DNA of 64,000 bases from an uncultured Pelagibacteraceae bacterium (lineage in GTDB: Bacteria; Pseudomonadota; Alphaproteobacteria; Pelagibacterales; Pelagibacteraceae), in the NCBI GenBank assembly GCA_902597175.1, contig CACJWN010000001.1:1-64000 (forward strand). The letters run 5' to 3'. Below are positions 50,534 to 60,637 of this stretch, piece by piece. Every line of letters starts with the position of its first letter. Positions within the stretch are counted from its first letter, which is position 1. The notes below the pieces were generated by a model. That model saw only the letters and a program-made list of their open reading frames with translations, did not search any database and was not told the DNA's origin. Both the position numbers and the translations under genes were made by a program.

Positions 50534-52816
50534 ATGCCAAAGAAAACAGAAATTGATCATTACTCAGATAAAGAAGCGCTTGATTTCCATATAAATGGAA
50601 AGTCGGGCAAAATTGAGATTAATTCTAGCAAGCCCCTTACTACTAAAAGAGATCTTTCACTTGCTTATTCGCCAGGAGTTGCTGCGCCTGTAAAAGAAAT
50701 CGCAAAAAACCCTGACTTGGCTTATGAGTATACTAGTAAAGGTAATTTGGTCGCCGTGATAAGTAATGGGTCTGCAATCTTAGGGCTTGGAAATTTAGGA
50801 GCTTTAGCCTCTAAACCAGTAATGGAAGGTAAATCTGTTTTGTTCAAAAGATTTGCTGATATAGACTCTATAGATATTGAGATAAACAATGACAACCCTG
50901 ATGCAATTATAGAAACAATAAAAAATATTGGTGGTACTTTTGGAGGCATAAACCTTGAAGACATAGCTGCACCAGACTGTTTTATAATTGAACAAAAATT
51001 AAAAGAACTTTTAGATATACCTATTTTTCATGACGACCAACATGGAACTGCAATTATTACTACTGCCGCATTAATAAATGCACTAGATATTTCAAAAAAA
51101 CAAATTGATAAAGTTAAAGTTGTTGTCAATGGAGCTGGAGCATCGGCGCAAGCATGTGCAAATTTATTTAAGAGCTCTGGAGTAAAAGATGAAAATATTA
51201 TCATGTGCGATAGTAAGGGCGTGATTTATAAAGGACGTAAAAATATTGATCAATTCAAATCAGCATTTGCGATCGATACAAAACTTAGAACTTTAGATGA
51301 AGCGATGAATGGTGCTGATGTATTTTTGGGTTTATCTGCTAAAGATGTTGTTTCAAAGGAAATGATCAAGAGCATGTCAAAAAATCCAATAATATTTGCT
51401 TGTGCTAATCCGGACCCAGAAATTAAACCAGAATTAATTAAAGAGGTAAGATCTGATGCAATTATTGCTACGGGTAGATCAGATTATCCAAATCAAGTAA
51501 ATAATTTAATAGGTTTCCCATACATTTTTAGAGGTGCACTAGATGTAAGGGCTAAAGAAATTAACGAACAAATGAAAGTAGCTGCTGCTAACGCTATTGC
51601 ACTTTTAGCAAGAGAAAATGTACCTGATGAGGTCGTCTCAGCTTATGGTGGTGACAGGCCAAGATATGGCAAGGATTATATCATACCTTCCACGTTTGAT
51701 CCTAGGTTAATAAGCGTAATTCCTTCATCCGTAGCGAAAGCTGCTATGGAAAGTGGTGTTGCAAGAAAAAGAATTCAAGATTTAGAATTGTATAAAGATC
51801 AATTAACAAATCGGCTAGATCCAACAATGTCACTAATGCAAGGTATAAATGCAAAAGTAAGAAAGAGTCCAAAAAGAGTTATATTTGCTGAAGGTGAAGA
51901 TGAAAATATGTTAAAGGCAGCAATCGAATTTGGTCGTAACAAATTAGGTACTCCAATTTTGATCGGTGCAGAAAAAAGAATAAAGGAACAGCTTAAAAAT
52001 ATTGGTCTTGATGAAAATTATAAGATCGAGATTGTAAATTCTACCGATAAAGAAAAGAGAGAGAAATATGTCAAGCATTTATACAAAAAACTTCAAAGAG
52101 AGGGTCAATTAGAAAGAGATGTTGATCGTTTAGTGAGAAATGAACGCATAGCTTGGGGAGCATCCATGATTGCTTGTAAAGATGCAGATGCAATGGTTAC
52201 TGGAAATATAAGACATTACGCTGCATCTATTGAAAAACTAAAAAAAGTTACGGATCCTAGACCTGGAGAGGAAATATTTGGAATGACTATGATAACTTTA
52301 AAAGGGAAAACAATATTAGTCGCCGATACAAACGTTCAGGATTTTCCATCACCAGAAAGGTTGGTTAAAGTATCTAAATCTTGTGTGAGAGTTGCAAGAT
52401 TATTTGGATTTGATCCTAAAGTTGCCTTTTTATCTCATTCTACTTTTGGAAAACCAATATCAAAAAATACTAAACATGTTAGGGACGCGATAGAATTATT
52501 GAAAAAGGAACAAGTTGATTTTGATTTTGATGGAGAGATGCAGCCGGATGTAGCGTTAAATCCTATTTATCAAGAAGTTTATCCTTTTTCAAAAATAGTT
52601 GGTAATGCAAATATTTTAATCATGCCCGCTTTACATAGTGCCGCTATATCAACAAAGTTAATGAAAGTATTTGGTGGAGGAAAATTAATCGGACCATTAT
52701 TAATCGGGTTAGGATCGCCTATAGAGGTAGCGCCTTTAAGAGCTAGTACTTCTGAGATCTTAAACTTAGCATCTATAGCAGCTTATTCCTCTGATGTTAT
52801 AGATTACTCAAGCTAA
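50534..52816 (+). CDS. maeB: NADP-type malic enzyme fused to phosphotransacetylase-like domain
   Basis: 760 residues. The malic enzyme part (about 1-430) has YSPGVAAPVKEI, FHDDQHGTAIITTAAL and the NAD(P)-binding VVVNGAGASAQACA with CANPDPE. The C-terminal part (about 435-760) resembles phosphotransacetylase but in this family is a regulatory domain binding acetyl-CoA. It decarboxylates malate to pyruvate. Start follows a 70 bp spacer with an AT-rich possible -10 TATAAC near 50514. Confidence 0.95.
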   Translation: MPKKTEIDHYSDKEALDFHINGKSGKIEINSSKPLTTKRDLSLAYSPGVAAPVKEIAKNPDLAYEYTSKGNLVAVISNGSAILGLGNLGALASKPVMEGKSVLFKRFADIDSIDIEINNDNPDAIIETIKNIGGTFGGINLEDIAAPDCFIIEQKLKELLDIPIFHDDQHGTAIITTAALINALDISKKQIDKVKVVVNGAGASAQACANLFKSSGVKDENIIMCDSKGVIYKGRKNIDQFKSAFAIDTKLRTLDEAMNGADVFLGLSAKDVVSKEMIKSMSKNPIIFACANPDPEIKPELIKEVRSDAIIATGRSDYPNQVNNLIGFPYIFRGALDVRAKEINEQMKVAAANAIALLARENVPDEVVSAYGGDRPRYGKDYIIPSTFDPRLISVIPSSVAKAAMESGVARKRIQDLELYKDQLTNRLDPTMSLMQGINAKVRKSPKRVIFAEGEDENMLKAAIEFGRNKLGTPILIGAEKRIKEQLKNIGLDENYKIEIVNSTDKEKREKYVKHLYKKLQREGQLERDVDRLVRNERIAWGASMIACKDADAMVTGNIRHYAASIEKLKKVTDPRPGEEIFGMTMITLKGKTILVADTNVQDFPSPERLVKVSKSCVRVARLFGFDPKVAFLSHSTFGKPISKNTKHVRDAIELLKKEQVDFDFDGEMQPDVALNPIYQEVYPFSKIVGNANILIMPALHSAAISTKLMKVFGGGKLIGPLLIGLGSPIEVAPLRASTSEILNLASIAAYSSDVIDYSS

Positions 52817-53391
52817 AGCTTATTTCGACTTAACTCACTAGCAAGATAAATTGAGGGAATAACTTTTTCAACATCGTAAATTTTATTTGCCTCGTTAATT
52901 ACCTCCTTTTTTTCTTCATGATCCATGGCTATCCCAAAAATATAAATGGTTTTATTTATAGTTTCCAAAGTATAGTTTCTTGCTTTTGTTTTTTTGTTAA
53001 AAATCAAAGCAGATCGTAGTTGGCTAGTTATTAAAATATCTTTTGCAGTGCTTTTAAAGTTAGATTGGCCTTTTATAGTAATAGCATTTTTAACTGACCT
53101 TACGCCTTTAGTCTCCCATGCCATCTTTGTAATTTTGATCTTTTCTTCTGGTTCTTGCACCTTACCTGATAAAAAAATATTTCCATCTCTTACTTCAGAT
53201 TGAATAGATAAAAAATATTTTTTTTCTGCTAGAGCTAGTCTAGCTGATAAATTTTTTTGCATTATAGTATCATCAATTTGCATACCGATAGTCCTTGGAT
53301 CAAAAGTTATATCAACTCCAGCTCCAAATCTCCCCACAGACGAACAGGATGTGAGTATTAAGATAATTAAAATGCTAAGAATTTTTCTCAT
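52813..53391 (-). CDS. Outer-membrane-type BON-domain lipoprotein
   Basis: 192 residues with a lipoprotein signal: hydrophobic residues then LTSC, so the mature Cys is at about residue 16. Two BON domains (about 48-105 and 113-180) follow; BON domains bind phospholipid and are found in OsmY and DolP. It would be a substrate of Lnt, encoded in the same window. It overlaps rsmI by 17 bp and converges on maeB with a 4 bp overlap. Confidence 0.83.
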   Translation of the reverse strand: MRKILSILIILILTSCSSVGRFGAGVDITFDPRTIGMQIDDTIMQKNLSARLALAEKKYFLSIQSEVRDGNIFLSGKVQEPEEKIKITKMAWETKGVRSVKNAITIKGQSNFKSTAKDILITSQLRSALIFNKKTKARNYTLETINKTIYIFGIAMDHEEKKEVINEANKIYDVEKVIPSIYLASELSRNKL

Positions 53392-54214
53392 CTTTTATTT
53401 TTAAACATAATTCATATATCTTTTTTTTATTTATTTTTTCTCTTTTAAATATAATTTCAACAGTGTCTTTTACGCTTAGGTTCTTTAAATAATTTTTGGC
53501 TTTTCGCATAATTTCTTTTTCGTTAAATATTTTATCCTTATTATTTTTTTCTGATATTACAATCGTTAATTCACCTTTAAGTGGAGTTTTAAACAGCTTA
53601 AAATTATTAACATTGTCCCTAAAAAAAGCTTCATGTAATTTCGTTATTTCTTTAGCTATTAACAATTTTCGATCAGAATAGTATTTCTTAAAATTCTGAA
53701 TGTAGAAATTAAGTTTATTTGATGGTGCAAAAAATACTTGTGAATAATTTATTTTGGATAAGGACTTAAGTATTTTTTCTAACTCATTATTCTTTTTTGG
53801 CAGGAAGCCATAAAAAATAAACTGGTCACTGAAACCAGATACACTGATCGCTGAAATTACTGATGATGCTCCAGGTATTGGTGTAACTTCTATTTTTTCT
53901 TTAATACATTCATTAATTAGAGATCGGCCTGGATCAGATATTAAAGGAGTGCCAGCATCGGAAATTAAAGACAAAATTTTGCCCTGTTTAATATATTCAA
54001 TGATGGATGAAATTTTTTTTCTCTCATTAAATTTATGAAAAGAAATAAGTTTTTTTTTGATATTTAAATGATTTAATAACTTTATGGAACGTCTTGTATC
54101 TTCACATAGGATTAAATCTGAATTTTTAATTACATTGATTGCTCTTAATGTTATGTCATCAAGATTTCCAATCGGAGTTGAAACAATATATAAGTTATTA
54201 GAAGCAAGACTCAT
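53375..54214 (-). CDS. rsmI: 16S rRNA 2'-O-ribose C1402 methyltransferase
   Basis: Class III SAM methyltransferase, 279 residues. STPIGNLDDITLRAINVI and LCEDTRRSIKLLNH followed by SLISDAGTPLISDPG are the family motifs. It methylates ribose of C1402 in 16S rRNA. Divergent from the LpoA-like gene with only 3 bp between the two start codons, an arrangement kept in many proteobacteria. Confidence 0.96.
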   Translation of the reverse strand: MSLASNNLYIVSTPIGNLDDITLRAINVIKNSDLILCEDTRRSIKLLNHLNIKKKLISFHKFNERKKISSIIEYIKQGKILSLISDAGTPLISDPGRSLINECIKEKIEVTPIPGASSVISAISVSGFSDQFIFYGFLPKKNNELEKILKSLSKINYSQVFFAPSNKLNFYIQNFKKYYSDRKLLIAKEITKLHEAFFRDNVNNFKLFKTPLKGELTIVISEKNNKDKIFNEKEIMRKAKNYLKNLSVKDTVEIIFKREKINKKKIYELCLKIKDEKNS

Positions 54215-54217
54215 AAA

Positions 54218-55372
54218 ATGAAAAAAAAATATTTAATTATTTTAACTTATTTAATACTTCTTTTTAATACCAATTTATCTAGTAATGAGGAAAACAAAAT
54301 TCTGAAAATTGGTTTGATAGCTCCTTTAACAGGAGAATTCGCAGAATTAGGGAATTCCCTTTTATATTCTTCACAACTGGCTCTTGATGAGATAGGTGAT
54401 GAAAATGTTTTTATTGTGCCAAGAGATGCGGGTCACAACGACAAAGAAAAACTTAATAATGCGATTCAGGATATTAAATCACAAGGAATTAAAATTATAT
54501 TGGGTCCTCTTAATAATGATGATTTTAAAGAAGTTAAAAAATTTAATGATTTAGTTTTTATATCTCCATCAAATATTTCACCAAAATTTACGGACAACGT
54601 TATAAGTATTGGGGTAAGTTTAGAATCTCAATTGATTTCATTAATAAATTTTATAAAAAAAGAGAAGAGAAATAAAACAGTAATCATGTTTCCTAAAAAC
54701 CAATACACGAGCTTAATTGAACAAAAGTTAAAAGAGATGAATTTAACTAATATAAGAACTTTTAAATATAACCCTAATCCACAAGTTTTAACTGGTGAGA
54801 TAGAAACTCTGACAAATTATTCTCAGAGAAAAAATAATTTGAAACTTAGAAAAAAAATGTTTGAAGATAAAGACGATGAACAGTCTTCAAAGGAACTAGA
54901 GAGGCTAGAACAACTCTACACACTTGGCGATGTAAACTTTGATTCTGTAATTATAATCGACTTTGGAAATAACCTTAAAAGTGTATTAACTTCTTTAGTC
55001 TACACTGATGTTAATCAAGATAAGGTACTATTTACTACAGTAAATCAATGGTTCGATGAAAGTATTTTTTACGAGAATACGATAAAAAATATTTATTACC
55101 CTTCGGTAAATTATAAAGAATTTAGAAGATATAATAAAAATTATTATGAAAGATTTAAAAAATATCCCAACGAAATTACAATTTTGACTTACGATGCTTT
55201 AGGCCTGATTTATTATGCATGGAAGAAAAATGGTTATTTAAATTCTATAAATGACTTTTCATTTAAAAATAAAATTAAAGGAAAAATTGGAACCTTTAGT
55301 TTTAAAGATAAAAAGGTATTTCAAGAACTTGAAATTTACAAAACAGAAAAAAACAAATTCATTAAATATTAA
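54218..55372 (+). CDS. LpoA-like penicillin-binding protein activator
   Basis: 384 residues with an N-terminal signal (hydrophobic about 5-18). The fold is a two-lobe periplasmic-binding type: KIGLIAPLTGEFAELGNSLL in the first lobe and TYDALGLIYYAWKKNG late on. The divergent neighbour rsmI is the usual partner of such genes. These proteins activate peptidoglycan synthases; no lipobox Cys is evident in this N-terminus (LLFNTNLSSNE), so it is probably soluble in the periplasm. An ABC-type amino-acid-binding protein is the alternative. Confidence 0.75.
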   Translation: MKKKYLIILTYLILLFNTNLSSNEENKILKIGLIAPLTGEFAELGNSLLYSSQLALDEIGDENVFIVPRDAGHNDKEKLNNAIQDIKSQGIKIILGPLNNDDFKEVKKFNDLVFISPSNISPKFTDNVISIGVSLESQLISLINFIKKEKRNKTVIMFPKNQYTSLIEQKLKEMNLTNIRTFKYNPNPQVLTGEIETLTNYSQRKNNLKLRKKMFEDKDDEQSSKELERLEQLYTLGDVNFDSVIIIDFGNNLKSVLTSLVYTDVNQDKVLFTTVNQWFDESIFYENTIKNIYYPSVNYKEFRRYNKNYYERFKKYPNEITILTYDALGLIYYAWKKNGYLNSINDFSFKNKIKGKIGTFSFKDKKVFQELEIYKTEKNKFIKY

Positions 55373-55937
55373 TTTTTTTTCTTAACTTTTTAAACGCTAA
55401 ATATCTGTGGTCTATTTTCATTTTTTCTCTCTTATTCATTTGTCCATATGTCTCGTTGTAAGAATTTGGTATAAAAATTGGATCATATCCAAAACCATTT
55501 TTTCCTAGTATTTTTTCTGATATTTTCCCATAGATTTTTCCTTGCACGTTTATAAATTTACCATCCTGGGATTTGTATGTTAAATTACAAACAAAAAAAG
55601 CTGACCTATTCTTTTTTAGTTTAAGTTTTTTCAAAATATATTTCATAGCATTATGAAAGCCACCTTTCTCTTTTGCTAATCTTGCAGAGTAAACTCCGGG
55701 AGTGTTTTTTAATGACTTGATACATAAACCTGAGTCGTCAGAGATCACTGGAAAATCTACAAATTTTGAAAAAAAATTTGCCTTTAATCTTGAATTAGAC
55801 TCAAAAGTTTTGCCCGTTTCTTTTGGACTTTTGATATTCAATTTAACAGGCGATATTTTTTTAAACTTTTTCGAGATTAAGTAAGCAATTTCCCTGAATT
55901 TTCCTGGATTATGGGTGCCAATCAGAATTTTTTTCAT
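55362..55937 (-). CDS. rdgB: XTP/dITP pyrophosphatase RdgB
   Basis: House-cleaning nucleotide pyrophosphatase, 191 residues, that removes non-canonical purine triphosphates. GTHNPGKFREIAYLI, ISDDSGLCI and GFGYDPIFIP are conserved. It lies beside grpE (40 bp away, divergent); rph and hrcA, which often lie between them in alphaproteobacteria, are absent here. Confidence 0.94.
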   Translation of the reverse strand: MKKILIGTHNPGKFREIAYLISKKFKKISPVKLNIKSPKETGKTFESNSRLKANFFSKFVDFPVISDDSGLCIKSLKNTPGVYSARLAKEKGGFHNAMKYILKKLKLKKNRSAFFVCNLTYKSQDGKFINVQGKIYGKISEKILGKNGFGYDPIFIPNSYNETYGQMNKREKMKIDHRYLAFKKLRKKINI

Positions 55938-55977
55938 TTCACTCTAGTATTTTTTTAAAAGTTTATTATATAGCATC

Positions 55978-56553
55978 ATGATGTCAGATGATAAGAAAAA
56001 AAAAGATGAAATTAATAAAAAATCTGAAGCACCTTCAGCAAAAGAAAAGAAAGAAATAAATTTTGAAGAGAAGCTGAAAGAGACAGAAGATAAATTATTA
56101 AGATCACTAGCAGAAATTGAAAATCAAAGGAGAAGATTTGAAAAAGAAGTCAAAGATGCATTTGAATTTGGCTCTTTTAATTTTGCAAAAGAGAGTTTGT
56201 CAATACTAGACAATTTACAACGTGCGAAAGATGCGATCAAAAATGACCCTCAGTTAAAAGAGAACAAAGATTTAGATAAATTTTTGCAAAATATTGATAT
56301 TATTGAGAAAGATTTGGTCTCAATCTTTGAAAAAAATAACATTAAGAAAATTGAAGCAAAAGGTAAAAAATTTGACCCAAACATTCATCAAGCGATGACT
56401 GAAATTGAGGATGAAAAAAATGAAGTTGGATCAGTTGTACAAGAAATTCAATCGGGTTATATGCTTGGTGAAAGATTGTTAAGACCAGCGTTAGTAGGTG
56501 TGGCAAAGAAAAAAAATTTAAAAAATGAGGAAAAAGAGGAAAAAAAGGGCTGA
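55978..56553 (+). CDS. grpE: Nucleotide exchange factor GrpE
   Basis: DnaK co-chaperone, 191 residues. An acidic/Lys-rich N-terminal tail precedes a long coiled-coil helix (EIENQRRRFEKEV) and the C-terminal beta domain ends near GYMLGERLLRPALVGVAKK. The ATG at 55978 is followed immediately by another ATG. It directly precedes dnaK. Confidence 0.94.
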   Translation: MMSDDKKKKDEINKKSEAPSAKEKKEINFEEKLKETEDKLLRSLAEIENQRRRFEKEVKDAFEFGSFNFAKESLSILDNLQRAKDAIKNDPQLKENKDLDKFLQNIDIIEKDLVSIFEKNNIKKIEAKGKKFDPNIHQAMTEIEDEKNEVGSVVQEIQSGYMLGERLLRPALVGVAKKKNLKNEEKEEKKG

Positions 56554-56559
56554 AATAAC

Positions 56560-56588
56560 CTTGTAGTGAGAAAAAAAACACCCATATA
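56560..56588 (+). promoter_or_regulatory. Candidate sigma-32 heat-shock promoter for dnaK-dnaJ
   Basis: CTTGTAG at 56560-56566 and CCCATATA at 56581-56588 match the sigma-32 -35 (CTTGAAA) and -10 (CCCCATNT) with about 14 bp between. The dnaK leader then carries AAGGAA (56599-56604), 7 bp before the ATG. No CIRCE (hrcA operator) element is visible in this spacer. Confidence 0.55.
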
Positions 56589-56611
56589 GATTGGGTATAA
56601 GGAACAATATT

Positions 56612-58537
56612 ATGAGTAAAGTAATTGGTATAGACTTAGGAACTACAAACTCTTGCGTAGCAATAATGGATGGTACGCAAGCCAAAGTTTTGGAAAACGC
56701 GGAGGGTGCAAGAACAACTCCCTCAGTTGTAGCATTCTTGGATAAGGAAGAAAAATTAGTTGGTCAGCCGGCAAAAAGGCAAGCTGTAACAAATGCTGGT
56801 GACACAATTTTTGCAGCGAAAAGACTTATTGGTAGAAAGTTTGATGGCCCTTCTGTACAAAAAGATATTTCTAAAGTTCCATATAAAATAATTAAATCTG
56901 AAAACGGCGATGCTTGGGTGGAGGGAAGAGGTAAAAAATATTCGCCAGCACAAATTTCTGCTTTTGTTTTACAAAAAATGAAAGAAACAGCTGAAAAATA
57001 TTTAGGTCAAGCTGTAACTAAAGCGGTGATAACTGTACCGGCTTATTTCAATGACTCTCAAAGACAAGCAACTAAAGATGCTGGAAAAATTGCAGGTCTA
57101 GAAGTTTTAAGAATTATAAACGAACCTACTGCTGCTTCACTTGCTTACGGCCTTGACAAAAAAGGTGGTAAAAAAATCGCTGTTTATGATTTAGGTGGCG
57201 GTACCTTTGATATTTCTATTTTAGAAATAGGAGATGGTGTTTTCGAAGTTAAGTCTACTAATGGTGATACCTTTTTAGGAGGAGAAGATTTTGATGATTC
57301 TATTGTAGAATATCTTGCCACTGAATTTAAAAAAGACAATGGTATCGACTTGAAAACAGATAAACTTGCCCTGCAAAGACTAAAAGAAGCGGCAGAGAAA
57401 GCAAAGATCGAACTTTCTTCTGCAGTACAAACTGAAATAAATTTACCTTTTATTACTGCCGATAAAACAGGGCCAAAACACTTGAATTTAAAATTCACAA
57501 GAGCAAAACTTGAAGCTTTGGTTCAAAGTTTAGTCGATAGAACGTTAGAACCTTGCAAAACTGCTTTAAAAGATTCTGGTTTTTCCGCAGCTGAGATCAA
57601 CGAAGTTGTACTAGTGGGTGGAATGACGAGAATGCCTAAAATCATTGAAACAGTTAAAAATTTCTTTGGTAAAGAACCAAATAAAAGTGTTAACCCTGAT
57701 GAGGTAGTTGCAATGGGAGCAGCTATCCAAGGAGGTGTATTACAAGGTGATGTTAAGGATGTATTGCTTTTGGATGTAACACCCCTCTCGTTAGGAATCG
57801 AAACTCTTGGAGGTGTATCAACAAAATTAATTGAAAAAAATACTACGATACCAACTAAAAAAAGTCAGGTATTTTCTACAGCTGAAGATAATCAGCCCGC
57901 AGTATCTATTAGAGTGCTTCAAGGAGAGAGGGAGATGGCAGCAGATAACAAAATTTTAGGAAATTTTGAATTAGTCGGAATAGCTCCAGCTCCAAGGGGA
58001 ACTCCACAAATTGAAGTTACATTTGATATTGACGCCAATGGTATAGTAAGTGTATCTGCAAAAGATAAAGGTACTGGTAAAGAACAAAAAATTCAAATTC
58101 AAGCTTCAGGCGGTTTGTCTGATGAAGAGATCCAGAAAATGGTAAAAGATGCTGAAGCTAACAAAGAGGCTGACAAAAAGAAGAGAGAGACAGTTGATGC
58201 AAGAAATCAAGCTGATAGTTTAGTATTTTCAACAGAAAAAAGTTTAAAAGAGCACGGGGATAAAGTTTCAGCTGAAGAAAAAAAATCTATTGAAAACGGT
58301 ATTGCTGAACTTAAAAAATCTTTAGAGGGAACTGACATTGAAGATATAAAGAAAAAAACTCAAAGTTTAATTCAAGTTTCTATGAAATTAGGTGAAGCTG
58401 TATACAAAAGCCAACAAAAACCAAATAAAGATGACAAATCTGATAGTGGTCCTAAAGAGGCTAAGCCTGGTGAAAAAGATAATGTAGTTGATGCTGATTT
58501 TGAAGACGTAAAAGACGACAAAGAAAAAAGCGCCTAA
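56612..58537 (+). CDS. dnaK: Chaperone DnaK (Hsp70)
   Basis: 641 residues from the ATG at 56612 ([15 protein letters not shown]); an in-frame upstream start is unlikely. The ATPase domain has [23 protein letters not shown] and [11 protein letters not shown]; the substrate-binding domain and an acidic C-terminus with ...[11 protein letters not shown] follow. It is preceded by a heat-shock-type promoter and followed by dnaJ after 23 bp. Confidence 0.97.
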   Translation: MSKVIGIDLGTTNSCVAIMDGTQAKVLENAEGARTTPSVVAFLDKEEKLVGQPAKRQAVTNAGDTIFAAKRLIGRKFDGPSVQKDISKVPYKIIKSENGDAWVEGRGKKYSPAQISAFVLQKMKETAEKYLGQAVTKAVITVPAYFNDSQRQATKDAGKIAGLEVLRIINEPTAASLAYGLDKKGGKKIAVYDLGGGTFDISILEIGDGVFEVKSTNGDTFLGGEDFDDSIVEYLATEFKKDNGIDLKTDKLALQRLKEAAEKAKIELSSAVQTEINLPFITADKTGPKHLNLKFTRAKLEALVQSLVDRTLEPCKTALKDSGFSAAEINEVVLVGGMTRMPKIIETVKNFFGKEPNKSVNPDEVVAMGAAIQGGVLQGDVKDVLLLDVTPLSLGIETLGGVSTKLIEKNTTIPTKKSQVFSTAEDNQPAVSIRVLQGEREMAADNKILGNFELVGIAPAPRGTPQIEVTFDIDANGIVSVSAKDKGTGKEQKIQIQASGGLSDEEIQKMVKDAEANKEADKKKRETVDARNQADSLVFSTEKSLKEHGDKVSAEEKKSIENGIAELKKSLEGTDIEDIKKKTQSLIQVSMKLGEAVYKSQQKPNKDDKSDSGPKEAKPGEKDNVVDADFEDVKDDKEKSA

Positions 58538-58560
58538 GATAATAAATAAGGAGACGTCCT

Positions 58561-59688
58561 GTGGCTAAAAGAGATTGTTATGATGTCTTAGGTATTCCAA
58601 AAGGTGCATCTAAGGACGACATTAAAAAAGCTTATAGAAAACTAGCACTAAAATATCACCCAGACAAAACTAAAGGCGACAAAGCTTCAGAGGAGAAATT
58701 TAAAGAAGCGAGTGAAGCCTATCACATACTCTCTGATGATAAGAGAAAAGCAAATTACGATCAATTTGGTCATGCAGCTTTTGAGGGTGCTGGTGGAGGT
58801 GGTGGATTTCAAGGTTTCGGTGGATTCGATAGTTCATCTTTTTCAGATATTTTTGAGGACTTTTTCAGTGATTTTGGAGGAGGAGGCTCGTCCAGAAGAT
58901 CAAGCAATAGAGGAAATGATTTAAGGTACGATGTCAGTATAAGTTTAGAAGAAGCATACGATGGAACTGAAAAAAATGTTAGATACACAACATATAAATC
59001 TTGTAAGTCCTGTTCTGGTAGTGGAGCAGCGAAAGGTTCAAAGCCCATAAGATGTGATTACTGTTCTGGAAGAGGTAAAGTAAGAACTAATCAAGGTTTT
59101 TTTACTGTTCAACAAACTTGCCCGCAGTGTAGTGGATACGGTGAAATGATAGGAACACCATGTAGCAATTGCAGTGGAAACGGAAAAGTTCAATCAAACG
59201 AAAATGTAACAGTTAAAATTCCAAAAGGAGTTGATGATGGAACAAGAATAAGGCTTTCTGGCAAAGGTGAGGCTGGTTCAAAAGGTGGATCTAGTGGAGA
59301 TTTATACCTTTTTGTTTCAGTAGATAATCATAATATATTTAAAAGATCGGATGAAAATTTATATTATGAGCTTCCAATTTCTTTTTCTGATGCAGCCTTA
59401 GGAACAACAGTAGAAGTACCTTCGATTGATGGAGGAAAATCAAAAATAAAAATACCTGGAGGAACACAACACGGAAAACAATTCAGGTTAAAAGGCAAAG
59501 GTATGCCTGTCTTAAGAAGAAATGTATTCGGTGATCTTTATATAAGAGTTGTCACGCAAGTGCCAAGTTCACTTTCAAAAAGACAGAGAGAAATATTAGA
59601 AGAATTTAATGAGATTGAGTCTAACAAGCCAGATCCAGTTATTAAAAGCTTTTTTGAAAAGGCCAAAAAATTCTGGAAAAAAACATAA
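58561..59688 (+). CDS. dnaJ: Chaperone DnaJ (Hsp40)
   Basis: 375 residues, starting with GTG at 58561 preceded by AAGGAG (about 8 bp). The J-domain with HPDKTKGDK (HPD at 36-38), a Gly/Phe-rich linker, four zinc-binding CxxCxGxG repeats (CKSCSGSG, CDYCSGRG, CPQCSGYG, CSNCSGNG) and a C-terminal substrate domain are all in place. Stimulates DnaK ATPase. Confidence 0.96.
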   Translation: MAKRDCYDVLGIPKGASKDDIKKAYRKLALKYHPDKTKGDKASEEKFKEASEAYHILSDDKRKANYDQFGHAAFEGAGGGGGFQGFGGFDSSSFSDIFEDFFSDFGGGGSSRRSSNRGNDLRYDVSISLEEAYDGTEKNVRYTTYKSCKSCSGSGAAKGSKPIRCDYCSGRGKVRTNQGFFTVQQTCPQCSGYGEMIGTPCSNCSGNGKVQSNENVTVKIPKGVDDGTRIRLSGKGEAGSKGGSSGDLYLFVSVDNHNIFKRSDENLYYELPISFSDAALGTTVEVPSIDGGKSKIKIPGGTQHGKQFRLKGKGMPVLRRNVFGDLYIRVVTQVPSSLSKRQREILEEFNEIESNKPDPVIKSFFEKAKKFWKKT

Positions 59689-59693
59689 TTTAA

Positions 59694-59861
59694 ATGGAAA
59701 CTGATCAAATAATGTCTGCAATATTTCTTATTGCAGTGCTTATTTTAATCCTACCTGGTTTTTTATCCACTAACAGTAGAATGAAACAATTTTTAAGTAA
59801 TTTGTCGATATGGACTATAATTGTAGTAGTGATTATTGTAATAATTTATTTAATTGGATGA
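59694..59861 (+). CDS. Small two-helix membrane protein of unknown function
   Basis: A 55-residue ORF from ATG 59694, 5 bp after dnaJ, with stop overlapping the dapB start by 4 bp. Two strongly hydrophobic segments, about residues 8-24 (MSAIFLIAVLILILPGFL) and 40-54 (WTIIVVVIIVIIYLI), are separated by a short basic loop (STNSRMKQ). No family is recognised. The tight fit between dnaJ and dapB and the consistent reading frame support a real gene. Confidence 0.6.
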   Translation: METDQIMSAIFLIAVLILILPGFLSTNSRMKQFLSNLSIWTIIVVVIIVIIYLIG

Positions 59862-60637
59862 TGAGAAAAATTAATTTAGCTATAACAGGTTGTATGGGTA
59901 GAATGGGACAGCAACTTATAAAATCAGCAAATAAAAATAAAATTTTTAAACTTGTATCTCTAACTGAAAATAGAAGAATAAATAAAAAAATTTTTGGAAT
60001 AAAACCTGAAATTAACTCTTTTCTAGCTTTTAAAAATACGAATGTAATAATAGATTTTACAGTTCCCAAATGTACATTAGAAATTTTAAAAATAGCTGCA
60101 GAACAAAAGAAAAGAGTAGTAATTGGTACTACAGGTTTTACAAAAAAAGAGGAGATATTAATTAAAAATTTCTCAAGGAAAATTCCAATACTTAAAGCTG
60201 GAAATATGAGCCTTGGGGTAAACTTGCTTATGTATTTAACAGAGATCGCTTCAAGATCTCTAGGTAACAATTTTTTAAGTAAAGTATATGAGGTGCATCA
60301 TAAAAATAAAATTGATTACCCTTCTGGAACAGCTTTAATGCTTGGGAAAGGAATAGCAAATGGAAGGAATAAAAATTTTTATAGTTTAGTAGGTAAAAAA
60401 TATTTGAATAAAAAATCCTTTCCTTTCTCAAAAAAAATAAATTTTAATTCTATTCGTAAAGGAGAGGTGATTGGAGAACATGAAGTCAGATTTTCTAGTG
60501 GAAAAGAAATTATAAAACTTAATCATGAATCTTTTGACAGAGCTTTATATTCAGAGGGCGCCTTAACTGCAGCCGCCTGGTTAATGTCTAAAAAAAAAGG
60601 CCTATACTCTATGAGGGACCTTCTTAAGTTTAAGTGA
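59858..60637 (+). CDS. dapB: 4-hydroxy-tetrahydrodipicolinate reductase
   Basis: Second step of the diaminopimelate/lysine branch, 259 residues from ATG 59858 (MMRKINLAI). An earlier ATG in the same frame would add residues outside the family. The Rossmann start AITGCMGRMGQQLIKS, EVHHKNKIDYPSGTALMLG with catalytic His and Lys, and GEVIGEHEVRF are present. It overlaps the small ORF upstream and nth downstream (GTGA). Confidence 0.94.
   Translation: MMRKINLAITGCMGRMGQQLIKSANKNKIFKLVSLTENRRINKKIFGIKPEINSFLAFKNTNVIIDFTVPKCTLEILKIAAEQKKRVVIGTTGFTKKEEILIKNFSRKIPILKAGNMSLGVNLLMYLTEIASRSLGNNFLSKVYEVHHKNKIDYPSGTALMLGKGIANGRNKNFYSLVGKKYLNKKSFPFSKKINFNSIRKGEVIGEHEVRFSSGKEIIKLNHESFDRALYSEGALTAAAWLMSKKKGLYSMRDLLKFK

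Noticed and set aside
56580-56596. ACCCA/TGGGT hairpin before dnaK as a terminator or CIRCE
   Set aside because: A 5-bp stem with 7-base loop and no T-run; it does not match the CIRCE consensus. It is better explained as the -10 of a heat-shock promoter.
59833-60270. 145-codon open frame on the minus strand
   Set aside because: It lies antisense to dapB, which has clear catalytic motifs; the shadow is Leu/Phe/Ile-rich and unrecognisable.
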